From contig OZ244212.1 in the NCBI GenBank assembly GCA_965216695.1, positions 1,922,001 through 1,986,000 of the forward strand: a stretch of DNA of 64,000 bases. The letters run 5' to 3'. The notes under the pieces are model-generated. The model had not been told where the DNA came from. It did no database searches and saw only the letters and a list, made by a program, of their open reading frames with translations. Source of the stretch: G965216695 sp965216695 (GTDB lineage Bacteria; Pseudomonadota; Gammaproteobacteria; Pseudomonadales; Azotimanducaceae). The first letter of the stretch is position 1. The number at the start of each line of letters is the position of its first letter. This document shows, piece after piece, positions 44,516 to 53,324 of the stretch. The position numbers and the translations under genes are program-made.

Positions 44516-45352
44516 ATGAGTACTCCAGCATCTTCTCCTGAATCGAAAATCTGCGATGGCCATGCGCTCGCAAGCAGCATATTCGAGTCGCTAAAGCATA
44601 AAGTCGCGTCGCTCGACACTGCGCCAGAGCTTTCCGTGATCTTGATTGGTTCAAACCCGGCGTCCGAGAGCTACGTCCGCTTAAAGACGAGAAAGGCGAA
44701 GGCGATAGGGGTAAAGGTATTCTTGATCCGCCTGCCGGAAGATGCGCCCGAGGAACGAGTCGTTGAGGGAATTGACGCTGAGGTTGAGAAGCGTCGAAGC
44801 ATCATCGTGCAGCTCCCACTCCCAAGTGGACTCACTCCGCGGAGGATACTCAACAGGATCCCGCCCGAGCTTGATGTTGATGTTCTGAGTGATGAGGCCA
44901 AACGTCAGTTCGCCGCCGGCGAACTCGGATTTGATCAGCCAGTTGTTGGGAGCATCAGAGCCATCCTTGAGAGCGCGAGCTTCGAGGTCAAAGGACGAAA
45001 AGTGGTTGTAGTTGGCCAGGGTTCGCTCGTAGGAATCCCAGCCGCGGTGTGGTTTCGAAAGAGGGGCGCGCATGTGCATGTGGCGGACAATGAAACCAAC
45101 AACCTGGCGGGTCTGACCTTGCAAGCTGACGTAGTCGTCTGCGGCGCGGGCGTACCCGGTTTGATCAAGCCCGGAATGATCAAAAGTGGCGCGATTGTTC
45201 TGGACGCCGGGACAAGTGAAGAAAGCGGGAAGCTTAGGGGGGATGCGGATCCAGCGTGCGCTGACAAAGCGTCGCTATACACGCCCGTACCCGGAGGAAT
45301 TGGGCCAATAACCGTTGCGGTACTACTCAGGAACGTTGTTCTCTCGCGTTAG
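44516..45352 (+). CDS. Divergent FolD-like methylenetetrahydrofolate dehydrogenase/cyclohydrolase
   Basis: 278 aa. FolD makes 10-formyl-THF from methylene-THF. The catalytic Tyr53 and Lys57 (SYVRLKTRKAKAIG), Gln99 (VQLPLP) and Asp120 (LDVD) are present, as is TPVPGGIGPIT. The NADP site is unusual: GQGSLVGIP replaces the typical GRSxIVGxP and the following strand lacks the usual HSxT motif, and FHPLN-like residues after Asp are changed. It may be a second, specialised FolD in the island. A TGGGCAA/TTGCCCA inverted repeat (44481-44487, 44506-44512) flanks its Shine-Dalgarno. Confidence 0.8.
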   Translation: MSTPASSPESKICDGHALASSIFESLKHKVASLDTAPELSVILIGSNPASESYVRLKTRKAKAIGVKVFLIRLPEDAPEERVVEGIDAEVEKRRSIIVQLPLPSGLTPRRILNRIPPELDVDVLSDEAKRQFAAGELGFDQPVVGSIRAILESASFEVKGRKVVVVGQGSLVGIPAAVWFRKRGAHVHVADNETNNLAGLTLQADVVVCGAGVPGLIKPGMIKSGAIVLDAGTSEESGKLRGDADPACADKASLYTPVPGGIGPITVAVLLRNVVLSR

Positions 45353-45490
45353 ATGGCCAACGGCTTGAATTCCGCCCACAGCCGAATCGCACCTTCTTTC
45401 ACCGATCAATCTCTGCTTGTGCATCCTGGAACATCAACACGCTAACCTCTGTGACGAATTCTCATATTATTGTACCTTTTCGAATAATAT

Positions 45491-45514
45491 TAGTTGACAA
45501 GTTGTTGTCTACTA
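45491..45514. promoter_or_regulatory. Operator-like palindrome upstream of the HD-domain gene
   Basis: Two 10-base half-sites, TAGTTGACAA and TTGTCTACTA, are complementary with one mismatch around GTTG, 70 bases before the HD gene. The size and form suit a TetR-type repressor. Related palindromes lie at 47841-47860 and 53325-53340. Confidence 0.5.
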
Positions 45515-45583
45515 TCGAACACTACGGACACACGGATTTGAGTCGTCGCCGACGTCTGAACTGAATACTTTTCGGAATGACCT

Positions 45584-46216
45584 ATGACTAAACTTTTCGA
45601 TACCAAATTCCCGGACACTGATGTGTGCAAAGCGGCGCTACAGCTTGCACGCGATCATTCCCCCGAATTTCTGTTCAATCATGTGTTGCGTACGTTTGTG
45701 TTTGGTGACGCGGTTGGTCGCTCGGCGGATCAGCACTACGATAGAGAGATGCTGTTTCTTGGGTGCGCCTTGCATGACCTGGGCCTCGTCGATGAATTCG
45801 TTGGCGAAGGCCGTTTCGAAGTCGACGGTGCCGATGCCGCAGCCGAGTTTCTTTCTCGCGAAGGTTACTCGGATAAAAAGATTGCCGTCATATGGGACGC
45901 GATTGCGTTGCACACCACGTTAGAAGTACCGCAGCGCAAGCAGCCGGAAATAGCGCTTGTTCAAATGGGCGCAGGTTTGGACATAGGGATTTTTCCACTC
46001 GAATTGGTTCAATCGGGAACACTCAAGCAAACATTGGACGCGTACCCGCGCTTGGGTTTCAAAAAAGCGATGCTGGAGACGATGTCTGGCATCGTGGCTC
46101 GCAAGCCAATGACAGGCATGGTCAATGTGATGGGTGATATTGGTCACCGATGCGTAGAGAGCTTTGCCATCCCGAATTTCTGCGACGTTGTGGAAGGTTC
46201 TGCGTTCGACGAGTAG
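45584..46216 (+). CDS. HD-domain hydrolase, cyanamide-hydratase-like
   Basis: 210 aa. His33 (FNHVLRTFVFG), His64-Asp65 (CALHDLGLVD) and a later ALHTT give the HD metal site. The overall pattern (NHVLRTFVFGDAV...LFLGCALHDLGL...DGADAAAEFL) resembles the cyanamide hydratase/HD group found in fungi and bacteria. The real substrate is unknown. It stands alone with an operator-like palindrome upstream and a TetR relic downstream. Confidence 0.78.
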   Translation: MTKLFDTKFPDTDVCKAALQLARDHSPEFLFNHVLRTFVFGDAVGRSADQHYDREMLFLGCALHDLGLVDEFVGEGRFEVDGADAAAEFLSREGYSDKKIAVIWDAIALHTTLEVPQRKQPEIALVQMGAGLDIGIFPLELVQSGTLKQTLDAYPRLGFKKAMLETMSGIVARKPMTGMVNVMGDIGHRCVESFAIPNFCDVVEGSAFDE

Positions 46217-46232
46217 ACTCGAAAATTCGAGC

Positions 46233-46417
46233 ATGCGTGCGTTGTCTCTAATTGCTGCCGTTACCGATCACGTTATTGGCTTTACGTTGCAGAAACTCGA
46301 CTTTCCCTATGCCAACACCACCTCGAGGAGCAAGAGACGGATAACTACTTCGTGTTTATGTTGGACCTGATCCTAGATGGTCTGGAGAGGCAGCGAGATG
46401 CAGATGCGAATCTCTAG
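46233..46417 (+). pseudogene. Relic of a TetR-family repressor C-terminal domain
   Basis: From the ATG at 46233 the frame reads RALSLIAAVTDHVIGFTLQKLDFP, then breaks; in a shifted frame the sequence continues LEEQETDNYFVFMLDLILDGLERQRDADANL and stops at 46415-46417. HVIGFTL...EEQ...F.FMLDLILDGLE is the end of the TetR/AcrR C-terminal ligand domain. The N-terminal HTH is missing. I read it as a truncated, frameshifted remnant. Confidence 0.55.
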
Positions 46418-46431
46418 AAACAACAGATCGA

Positions 46432-46932
46432 ATGTCTAGTGGGTTCCCATCGTTCGACGTGCAAGCGCTCTGGGACGCCATGAATGCAAAACGACGAGAA
46501 TCCGGCTACACCGAGCACGAAATGATGGAAGAGCTCAACCGAGTCAACAATCAGCGTGTTCCCATGGCTCTGGATACTGTAAAGAACATGATTAGGAGAA
46601 ACGATACGACGTGTCAGCACGCTCTCCACATGTTGCGCTGGCTCAACAAGACGCCTGAGAGCTTTCTAACCAACGCCAGGGAAAACGCTCCATTGCCATT
46701 TTCTTCGAAGAAACGGCTCTATTGGAGCATGGCCGCTCTGGGCAATGCGGTAGCAGAGAGAAAGAGAATCAGAGAACTTACCTGGCAGCAGATGGCCGAT
46801 GAGCTAGGCTGCACTCATAGTCAGGCATCGGGCATCCGCACGCTGAGATACGGCATGAGCGTGCATCTGGCAATGCGAATCACGCAGTGGCTCGGGCGGC
46901 CATCAAGTGAATTCATCCATCAAATCGATTGA
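46432..46932 (+). CDS. Protein with two tandem Xre-like HTH modules
   Basis: 166 aa. Residues ~10-80 and ~92-165 each have the same plan: a helical start, an HTH-like core (TEHEMMEELNRVNNQRVPMALDTVKNMI; LTWQQMADELGCTHSQASGIRTLRYG) and an ending ALHMLRWLNKTPESFL or AMRITQWLGRPSSEFI. The shared W-L-x-x-P-x-x-F ending suggests an internal duplication of an Xre-type domain. It is likely a DNA-binding regulator; the target is unknown. Confidence 0.65.
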   Translation: MSSGFPSFDVQALWDAMNAKRRESGYTEHEMMEELNRVNNQRVPMALDTVKNMIRRNDTTCQHALHMLRWLNKTPESFLTNARENAPLPFSSKKRLYWSMAALGNAVAERKRIRELTWQQMADELGCTHSQASGIRTLRYGMSVHLAMRITQWLGRPSSEFIHQID

Positions 46933-46936
46933 AGTG

Positions 46937-47740
46937 ATGTCCGCCACCAGAAATAGGAGATCGCCTGCTCGGCTGTTAGCACTTTCGCTCGCCCTGTTGG
47001 CGTTTCCTGCCTTTGGTGAAACGCTCAAGATTCCAGAAGGTGCGCCTTGGATCGCGCAGTTCGGCGCGAGCGCCATATTGGTTTTACACATCGCCGGCGG
47101 TGCGATCGGCATACTCACTGGCTGGATTGCCAGCTTCGTGAAGAAGGGCAAAAAGGCGCATCGCATCAGCGGTCAGGCGTTCTTCATCAGCATGTTCATT
47201 TCGTATCTAATCGCGGCCTGTGTTGCCCCGTTTCTCGATGTAGGGTCCAAGCCAAACACCGTAGCTGCGATTCTTGCACTGTACCTACTGCTGACCGGCA
47301 TCGGCGCCGCCCGCCGGAGACAGTTCAAAGCTTCAAACTCTGAGCGTATTGGCGTATTCGCAGCCCTGCTCATCACCGCGATGGGTATCTGGTTTGCATT
47401 CGACGCCGCTTTTGGTGCTACGGGGACAGTCGACGGTACAATGCCAGAGGCGTTCGCGGTGTTCATCGTTACCGGTGTTTTTGCCGTCTACGGCGATGCT
47501 CGCGTATTAAATCGCGGGAAGCTCACGGGTGCCGAGCGAGTAAAACGGCACCTATGGCGTATGTGCGCTTCATTCTTCATCGCCTCCGGATCGTTTTTCG
47601 TCGGCCAGCCGCAGGTCTTTCCGGGTTGGTTCAACGAAACTCCGCTCCCGAACATACTTTCCTTCGCACCGATCCTGATAATGATCTTCTTTTTGGTGCG
47701 CTACAGCCGAACACCAAAGCGAGCCTCGGCCGCGTCTTGA
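46937..47740 (+). CDS. DUF2306-like multi-pass membrane protein
   Basis: 267 aa from the ATG at 46937. After a signal-like N-terminus (LLALSLALLAFPAFG) there are about seven membrane segments. LVLHIAGGAIGILTGWIASFVKKGKKAHRISGQAFFISMF and KRHLWRMCASFFIASGSFFVGQPQVFP match the histidine-bearing loops of DUF2306-type proteins. The function is unknown. An earlier start at 46907 would overlap the HTH gene. Confidence 0.75.
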   Translation: MSATRNRRSPARLLALSLALLAFPAFGETLKIPEGAPWIAQFGASAILVLHIAGGAIGILTGWIASFVKKGKKAHRISGQAFFISMFISYLIAACVAPFLDVGSKPNTVAAILALYLLLTGIGAARRRQFKASNSERIGVFAALLITAMGIWFAFDAAFGATGTVDGTMPEAFAVFIVTGVFAVYGDARVLNRGKLTGAERVKRHLWRMCASFFIASGSFFVGQPQVFPGWFNETPLPNILSFAPILIMIFFLVRYSRTPKRASAAS

Positions 47741-47840
47741 AGATCATGCAGCTGGGAGCATGGGACAGACCGGACCGGAGGGTCGCAGGACCCGAACCGC
47801 GCGAGCCGGAGCTCCGATGTAGCACGTCCAACCCAACCAA

Positions 47841-47860
47841 GTGTCAAGTAAGTTAGACAC
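47841..47860. promoter_or_regulatory. Operator-like palindrome upstream of the alpha/beta hydrolase
   Basis: GTGTC (47841-47845) and GACAC (47856-47860) enclose AAGTAAGTTA, 54 bases before the hydrolase start. The AAGTTAG core resembles the palindrome at 53325-53340. Confidence 0.45.
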
Positions 47861-47913
47861 CAACTGTTTAATGCTGTTAGCCTCAACCGTCCAACGATGA
47901 GGGAGGATGAGAA

Positions 47914-49395
47914 GTGATCAGCAAATCGATTCGCCGGTGGATCTATACCATCAGTTTAGGCGGAATGGCGACCCTGGCAGCGCAGACGACCTTCGCGGTT
48001 GACCTGCCAACCACGACACTGCTGCCGGTAACCCCCGGCACCCCGGAAACAAGATCACAGCCGTTTATAACCTGGTTCGGAGACCTGTCCCGGATTGGCT
48101 ACGTTGAAGAGGAATACCTGATCTCCGGCGACGCCAACATCTACGACTACACGGACAACGACGCGCAAAGCCCGGAAGTGGCGATTCGTGACTCCGCAAT
48201 ACCTTACGTTTCACGCATTCTGGTACGTAAACCCACACGCCGGGGACGGTTCAACGGCACGGTGTATGTAGAGATTCTTAACCCGACCGCGGGGTGGGAT
48301 GGCGATGCCGTTTGGAACATGAATCACGAATACCTCACCCGAGAGGGTGCGGTATACGTCGGGTTAACAAGCAAGCCCGTGGCGTTGAACTTTCTACGCG
48401 ACAGCTGGGGGCAACCACCCTTGCCGGTTCGCAACAACTCGCGCTACGCCTCGCTGGAGATGCCTCTCTTTGGACAGATCTGGGACATGCTCAGTGAGCT
48501 TGGGGCATTGCTCAAGAGCGACAATCCGAACAACCCGCTGCGCGGCATGGACGTAGAGCGCGTCATCATGGGCGGGTATTCGCAGTCCGCAGCGTATCAG
48601 GTGACCTACGCCAACTCGTTCCACGCTGATGCGACCATGCCTGATGGGGCGCCGATCTACGATGGCTATTATATTGCAGCGGGCGGCGACCAGGCCAAGA
48701 ACGTAAACCGGCCAACGCCTCTCGAAGAGAGCCTGCCTGAGGGTGACCCGAGAAACCTCACCAACGTCGACGTACCGGTAATTCGATTTCAAACCGAAAC
48801 CGAAGTTCTGGGGTTTGGTTCCTACGTACTGAGGCAAACGGAGCCCACGTATCCGCTGATGCGCTACTACGAAATGGCCGGCGGTTCCCACGCAGACCTC
48901 GGTACGAATGAGGTGAGCGGACCCGCGCTGGCCCGCGACTTGGGTTTCCCCGATTTTGCCGCCTTTTGCGAATTGCCCTTGAATCCCATTCGGATCAGTT
49001 ACGTCCAGTCTGCATTGCTCGACGCGCTGGATCGCTGGATTCGAGGCGATCAATTGCCGCCGCCCAGTCGGCTCATCACGCTGACCACCAATGGCGGCGT
49101 TCCCGCGATTGCGTTGGATTCGGATGGCAATGCGCTCGGAGGTGTACGACCAGCGACATTGGAAGTACCACTCGGCAACTACCTCGCCTTCAACACCGGC
49201 GGCGGTTTCTGCTTCCTGTTTGGGGGCTTTGTTCCCTTTGACGATGCCGAGATTCGAAGCCGATACCACAATCACGGCGAGTATGTGAAGCAACTGACCC
49301 AAGAAGCTTCACGCGCTGTTCGGGAACGCTTCCTGTTGCAGCCGGATGCACAGACGTTACGCCGGAATGCTGCCGGGTCTGCGATCGGTAAGTAG
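47914..49395 (+). CDS. Exported alpha/beta-hydrolase-domain protein (PF20091-like)
   Basis: 493 aa. A signal peptide (IYTISLGGMATLAAQTTFA) is followed by the large domain of this exported hydrolase group: RILVRKPTRRGRFNGTVYVEILNPTAGWDGDAVW, the nucleophile elbow GGYSQSA with Ser223, and DGYYIAAGG, GGSHADLG with a candidate catalytic His. Members are annotated as alpha/beta hydrolase domain proteins of unknown substrate, often in terpenoid or steroid degraders. The start is the GTG at 47914 after GGGAGGATGAGAA. Confidence 0.82.
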   Translation: MISKSIRRWIYTISLGGMATLAAQTTFAVDLPTTTLLPVTPGTPETRSQPFITWFGDLSRIGYVEEEYLISGDANIYDYTDNDAQSPEVAIRDSAIPYVSRILVRKPTRRGRFNGTVYVEILNPTAGWDGDAVWNMNHEYLTREGAVYVGLTSKPVALNFLRDSWGQPPLPVRNNSRYASLEMPLFGQIWDMLSELGALLKSDNPNNPLRGMDVERVIMGGYSQSAAYQVTYANSFHADATMPDGAPIYDGYYIAAGGDQAKNVNRPTPLEESLPEGDPRNLTNVDVPVIRFQTETEVLGFGSYVLRQTEPTYPLMRYYEMAGGSHADLGTNEVSGPALARDLGFPDFAAFCELPLNPIRISYVQSALLDALDRWIRGDQLPPPSRLITLTTNGGVPAIALDSDGNALGGVRPATLEVPLGNYLAFNTGGGFCFLFGGFVPFDDAEIRSRYHNHGEYVKQLTQEASRAVRERFLLQPDAQTLRRNAAGSAIGK

Positions 49396-49448
49396 TTTCC
49401 TACCGCAATGGCGCAGGGATCGCGCCACTGTGTAGGACGGTAAACGAC

Positions 49449-49483
49449 CGCGGGTGCGCTGGCAGTAGTGCTCGCAGCCCGCG
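49449..49483. repeat. Collapsed copy of the palindromic repeat
   Basis: CGCGGGTGCG and CGCAGCCCGCG pair with one bulge around a short loop that still contains AGTAGTGCTCGCAGCCC, a piece of the inner part of copy 2. The central core is missing. It lies just left of copy 2. Confidence 0.6.
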
Positions 49484-49500
49484 AACGCATTGTGCTAAGC

Positions 49501-49676
49501 GGCAAATGGCTGCGGATCCGCTTTCAGTAGTGCTCGCAGCCCAAGCGCGGTGTGCGCTGGTCTGCGGAACTCGCCTTCGGCTCGAACAGTCCTCGACAGC
49601 CCCTTCGGGGCACGCTTCGCCCGCGCTCGGACTAAACCCTCGGACACTACAGAAAGCGGATCCGCAGCCATTTGCC
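49501..49676 (+). repeat. Palindromic repeat element, copy 2
   Basis: Inverted arms of 32 bases with one mismatch (49501-49532 and 49645-49676) enclose the conserved inner part; the 58-base core at 49561-49618 is identical to copy 1. It is flanked by GCTAAGC on the left and AGTTAACGAAAC on the right, as is copy 3. The following stretch 49677-49907 holds no gene that I can support. Confidence 0.9.
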
Positions 49677-49907
49677 AGTTAACGAAACGCCTCTTCTATA
49701 CTCCGTTGTCGTTCTCGGTACATTTCGGCGTCGATTCGCTCCCAATACCTTCAACTTATTGTGTCGCAGGCACACCGCATTCAGGCACAAGTGGCTCCTC
49801 GTTGGTTCCACTGATACACGAGCGCGACGATAGAACAGTCGCTACGCGGCCCACTGAAGTCATTCGCCCCAATGAAGTAGACTCCGAGCGGCAAACGGGG
49901 AGGTACG

Positions 49908-51878
49908 TTGGACCCGCCTGAATCAGCCCGCCGAAACGATCAAGCCTGTGTCTTCGTATGCTACTCACACAAAGACCGCGAACTCGTGTATCCCGAGATC
50001 TCCTGGCTTCAGGAGCAAGGGATAAACGTTTGGTACGACGAAGGTATCTCTGCGGGAAGGGTATGGAGGGCAGAGATCGCCCAAGCGATCGATGCCTGTT
50101 CCAACGTGCTCTTCTACGTCTCTAAGTCGTCACTCGACTCTGCGCATTGCAACCGTGAGATCAATCTTGCGCTCGATTTGGAAAAGCCGATCCTGCCCGT
50201 TTATCTAGGCGACGTTCAGCTGACCGATGATCTGCGAGTTGGTCTGAGCCGCGTGCAAGCTTTGCATCGATCGCGGGACGCAAACTATCGGCAGCGCTTG
50301 TTAACGTCCCTTGCACCCAAATCTCTGATTGATACACCCACTCCCGAGCTGCCGGCAAGATCTTGGAGACGTAGTATTCTGGTATTTGTAGGCATCCTAT
50401 TAGCTGGGTTCATTTCGTGGTGGGCGTTGCAAGAGCGCGGCGCATACGTATCCAACGACCGTCTAAATTTCGACTCCATCGCTATTCTACCGTTCACAGA
50501 CGCAAGCGAGACCGAGAATCTGGGTTCATTGGCGGAGCTGATTACACGTCAGCTCGTTACTCGCCTGGACGAACTCCAGAGCATCAATGTAGCCAGCACT
50601 GCCGCGGTTACGCCACTCGTTCAACAAGGATTGTCGCTTCCAGAAATCGCTCGCGAGTTGAACACGCCTATCGCGCTCAGCGGCTACGTCCACGGCATTG
50701 ATCAAGGCTACGAGATTCCGGTCGAAATCTTCCGAGCGGCAGATGGCCGTGTGCTTTGGTCAGAGACTTTGCGTCGAAGAGGTAAAGACACAAATCTCAC
50801 TGCACGATTCGTATCGGGAGAACTCTCACGTTTCCTAGCAACGACCAGCACGGCCCAAGAGCCGGGACCTGTAACACCGGACGCCTATCGTGCGTGGCTC
50901 AACTGGCACTTCCATAGCGCAAACTATCGCAACTGGGAGGAGGTTAAGTGGATTGAGCAGGTTATTCGACTGGAACCCAGCTACATCACCGCACACCTGG
51001 ATGCTTATCAGTCCTACTACTACGCTGCGCTCGACGGACGAGACCCAACGTGGGTAGAACGCGCCGCAGACGCATTGGATGCCGCCCGGCAAGCTGGGTT
51101 AGAGAAGCACCCTAGATACTTATGGAGCCAAGGAACCTATCTAATGCACTTGACGGGCGATCTCAGAAACGGCGAGCCATACTTTCGTGAGAGTGGGTCG
51201 CCGCAATACGCAGCCCTTTTGGCAGACAGCGGCGTCCCAGAACCCGCAATCAAGGTGTTTGAAGCGGTGACCACGGAGAATCCGAGCAACGCTGGGGGTT
51301 GGCTCGGCTTGGGGTTTGCCCGCGGCATGAACGGAGATCTTTCAGGTGCGCTGGCTGCATTTGAAGGTGGATTGGAGCGCAACCCTGATCACCCGTATCT
51401 ACTGCTCAATCATAGCCGCGCGCTAATCTTCATGGGCGACTATGACCGTGCGGAACGTTCGCTCGCACGTCTGGAGGCGCTGGAGCCGTTGCCTTCAGGC
51501 AGTCACCTTGCAATCCGCGTAAACCGGTATCGGCTCGAGGGCAAACGCGGATATGTAGAAGCTGCAACTCAAGGCGCAGCGCAGCTCGCGAGCGAAGGCT
51601 GGCATGCAACCGCAGGAACGCTCTTCCTTGAGTTCGGAGATCGTCGCGCCAAAGAGCAGTTCAGAATGGCTGCAGAAAGGCCGGTGGCGGGACGGCGCAT
51701 GGTCAGCTCGTGGCTTTACCTTGACCCGTCACGACAGAACAATCCGTCCGTTGGGGAATACCTTGACTCGCTTGGGTTCACGACGGAATGGCGAGAGGAG
51801 ATCTGTAATCGAGCGCACGCCTACGCCGCAATATACAACGCCCGCCTCAGTTGTGAGGTAACAACACCACCAAACTGA
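49908..51878 (+). CDS. Second TIR - transmembrane - TPR receptor-like protein
   Basis: 656 aa. TIR domain at about 13-135 (VFVCYSHKDRELVYPEI, INVWYDEGISAGRVW, SLDSAHCNREINLALDLEKPILPVYLGD), with Glu84 at the position of catalytic TIR Glu (CxxE). A membrane helix at about 156-173 (ILVFVGILLAGFISWWAL) and a TolB/FlgO-like part (SIAILPFTDASETENLGSLAELITRQL) precede TPR-like helices (GGWLGLGFARGMNGDLSGALAAFEGGLERNPDHPYLLL). The layout equals that of the protein at 17990-20125, but sequence identity looks low and there is no FGE neighbour. The TTG start at 49908 has an excellent GGGGAGG six bases upstream. Confidence 0.85.
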   Translation: MDPPESARRNDQACVFVCYSHKDRELVYPEISWLQEQGINVWYDEGISAGRVWRAEIAQAIDACSNVLFYVSKSSLDSAHCNREINLALDLEKPILPVYLGDVQLTDDLRVGLSRVQALHRSRDANYRQRLLTSLAPKSLIDTPTPELPARSWRRSILVFVGILLAGFISWWALQERGAYVSNDRLNFDSIAILPFTDASETENLGSLAELITRQLVTRLDELQSINVASTAAVTPLVQQGLSLPEIARELNTPIALSGYVHGIDQGYEIPVEIFRAADGRVLWSETLRRRGKDTNLTARFVSGELSRFLATTSTAQEPGPVTPDAYRAWLNWHFHSANYRNWEEVKWIEQVIRLEPSYITAHLDAYQSYYYAALDGRDPTWVERAADALDAARQAGLEKHPRYLWSQGTYLMHLTGDLRNGEPYFRESGSPQYAALLADSGVPEPAIKVFEAVTTENPSNAGGWLGLGFARGMNGDLSGALAAFEGGLERNPDHPYLLLNHSRALIFMGDYDRAERSLARLEALEPLPSGSHLAIRVNRYRLEGKRGYVEAATQGAAQLASEGWHATAGTLFLEFGDRRAKEQFRMAAERPVAGRRMVSSWLYLDPSRQNNPSVGEYLDSLGFTTEWREEICNRAHAYAAIYNARLSCEVTTPPN

Positions 51879-51890
51879 GTAGCACGTACA

Positions 51891-52287
51891 ATGCAATTCG
51901 ATCCGGTATTACTACGTCGCTAGCGTAAACGAACTGGATCTGGAACTCGCGGAAAGAATCTGGAGCCACGATTCGCGGACCTCTTTCATTCACCCACGCG
52001 GGCACGAAATAGGGTGGGGCGATATAAAAGCGAGTTTCTACGTTGGTACGATGGGGCGTTTCGCAGAACGCAATCTCCGGGTGCGCGATGTTGGCATACG
52101 GCTATTGACCGAGGAAATAGCCTGGGGCGAATTCTATTGGGACTTTGATGCGACCTTCGAAGACGGCACACCGTTGAAGACAACCGGTAGGGAAACGCAG
52201 ATCTGGAGGAAGGAATCCAGCGGGTGGAAGATCCTGCATGTTCACTACTCCGGTCAGCCCGTAGCCGGCAAACGCGAGGGTTTCTAG
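51891..52287 (+). pseudogene. SnoaL-like (NTF2 fold) gene with a frameshift near the start
   Basis: From 51907 one frame encodes YYYVASVNELDLELAERIWSHDSRTSFIHPRGHEIGWGDIKASFYV...GRETQIWRKESSGWKILHVHYSGQPV, an NTF2/SnoaL-like domain of about 130 aa, but it has no start codon after the in-frame stop at 51880. The ATG at 51891 (MQFDP) is one frame off and stops after ten codons. Removing one G from GG at 51905-51906 joins them into MQFDPYYYVASVNEL. As read, the 5' end is broken; internal re-initiation at 52051 would give a 78-aa fragment. Confidence 0.65.
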
Positions 52288-52436
52288 GCGCGTCTCTACC
52301 GGAAGGAGCATTCCCAGACGACGTCCATGTTCAGCGTCCTAGATCGGCATCGGCGTATCGCCGCGCTTCTCCGCGATTAACCACCATCAACCTTGGTATC
52401 CTATTCACTGACTCGCGGTGGACAGCGTGGAGACCA

Positions 52437-53204
52437 ATGACCATGCAACTAGACGACTCACTTGCGCGTGAGCGCTTTCTTCGATCCTCAAAGTACGACC
52501 GCGATTGGATGATCGCAAATTCCATGGGCCCCAACGCCGTGTGGCTCACCGAATTCCTGTCCGAAGCAGTAGACTTGCAGCCAGGAATGAAGGTCCTGGA
52601 TCTCGGTTGCGGCAAAGCAATGAGTTCAATATTTCTCGCCCGAGAGTTCGACGTTGAAGTCTGGGCAACTGACCTGTGGATAGCCGCCGCAGACAACGAG
52701 ACACGAATTCGCGAAGCGCGTTTGTTTGATCAAGTCCACGCCATTCATGCTGAAGCGCATTCACTGCCTTACGAAAAAGGATTCTTCGACGTTATCGTTA
52801 GCCTTGACGCGTTCCACTACTTTGGCACCGACGACCTCTATCTCGGCTACCTGACAAAGTTCCTGAACAGGCGAGGGAGGATTGGCATTGTCTCTCCCGG
52901 CCTTGTCACAGAGTTTGAGCGTGATCCGCCAAAGCATCTGCAAGAAGGGTGGGCCTGGGATTTTGCTTCATTCCACTCCCCAAACTGGTGGCGCAGACAC
53001 TGGGAGCGTATCGGCAAAGTCGATGTGGAAGTCGCCGATTGGCTTGAGAACGGTTGGCAGTTCTGGGCGCATTGGGATCGCGCTCTCGAAAAGGAGCGAG
53101 GCGTTAAAGGCGATGCCGAAATGGTGGAAGCCGATGCTGGCAGAAATCTTGGTTTCGTAAGAGTTACCGCCAGGCTGCGTGACACCGAAAGATGGCGGAG
53201 TTAA
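52437..53204 (+). CDS. SAM-dependent methyltransferase, class I
   Basis: 255 aa. RERFLRSSKYDRDWMIANSMGPNAVWLTEFL is the N-terminal lid, and MKVLDLGCGKAMSSIFLAREFDVEVWATDLW is motif I of the Rossmann fold; YFGTDDLYLGYLTKFLNRRGRIGIVSPGL contains post-motifs. It belongs to a group of small-molecule methyltransferases found widely in soil and marine bacteria, some labelled cyclopropane-fatty-acid-synthase-like. The substrate is unknown. The first ATG is at 52437; another lies six bases downstream. Confidence 0.85.
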   Translation: MTMQLDDSLARERFLRSSKYDRDWMIANSMGPNAVWLTEFLSEAVDLQPGMKVLDLGCGKAMSSIFLAREFDVEVWATDLWIAAADNETRIREARLFDQVHAIHAEAHSLPYEKGFFDVIVSLDAFHYFGTDDLYLGYLTKFLNRRGRIGIVSPGLVTEFERDPPKHLQEGWAWDFASFHSPNWWRRHWERIGKVDVEVADWLENGWQFWAHWDRALEKERGVKGDAEMVEADAGRNLGFVRVTARLRDTERWRS

Positions 53205-53324
53205 GGAACTACGGATGAACAAGCTTCCAAAGCGGTCGCCCAGAACATCCGTATTTTCGTGCATTGGATGCCTTGAGTAGGCCAACTCCGGGGTCTACCA
53301 GCCGAAACTCCGGCTATACAAGTA

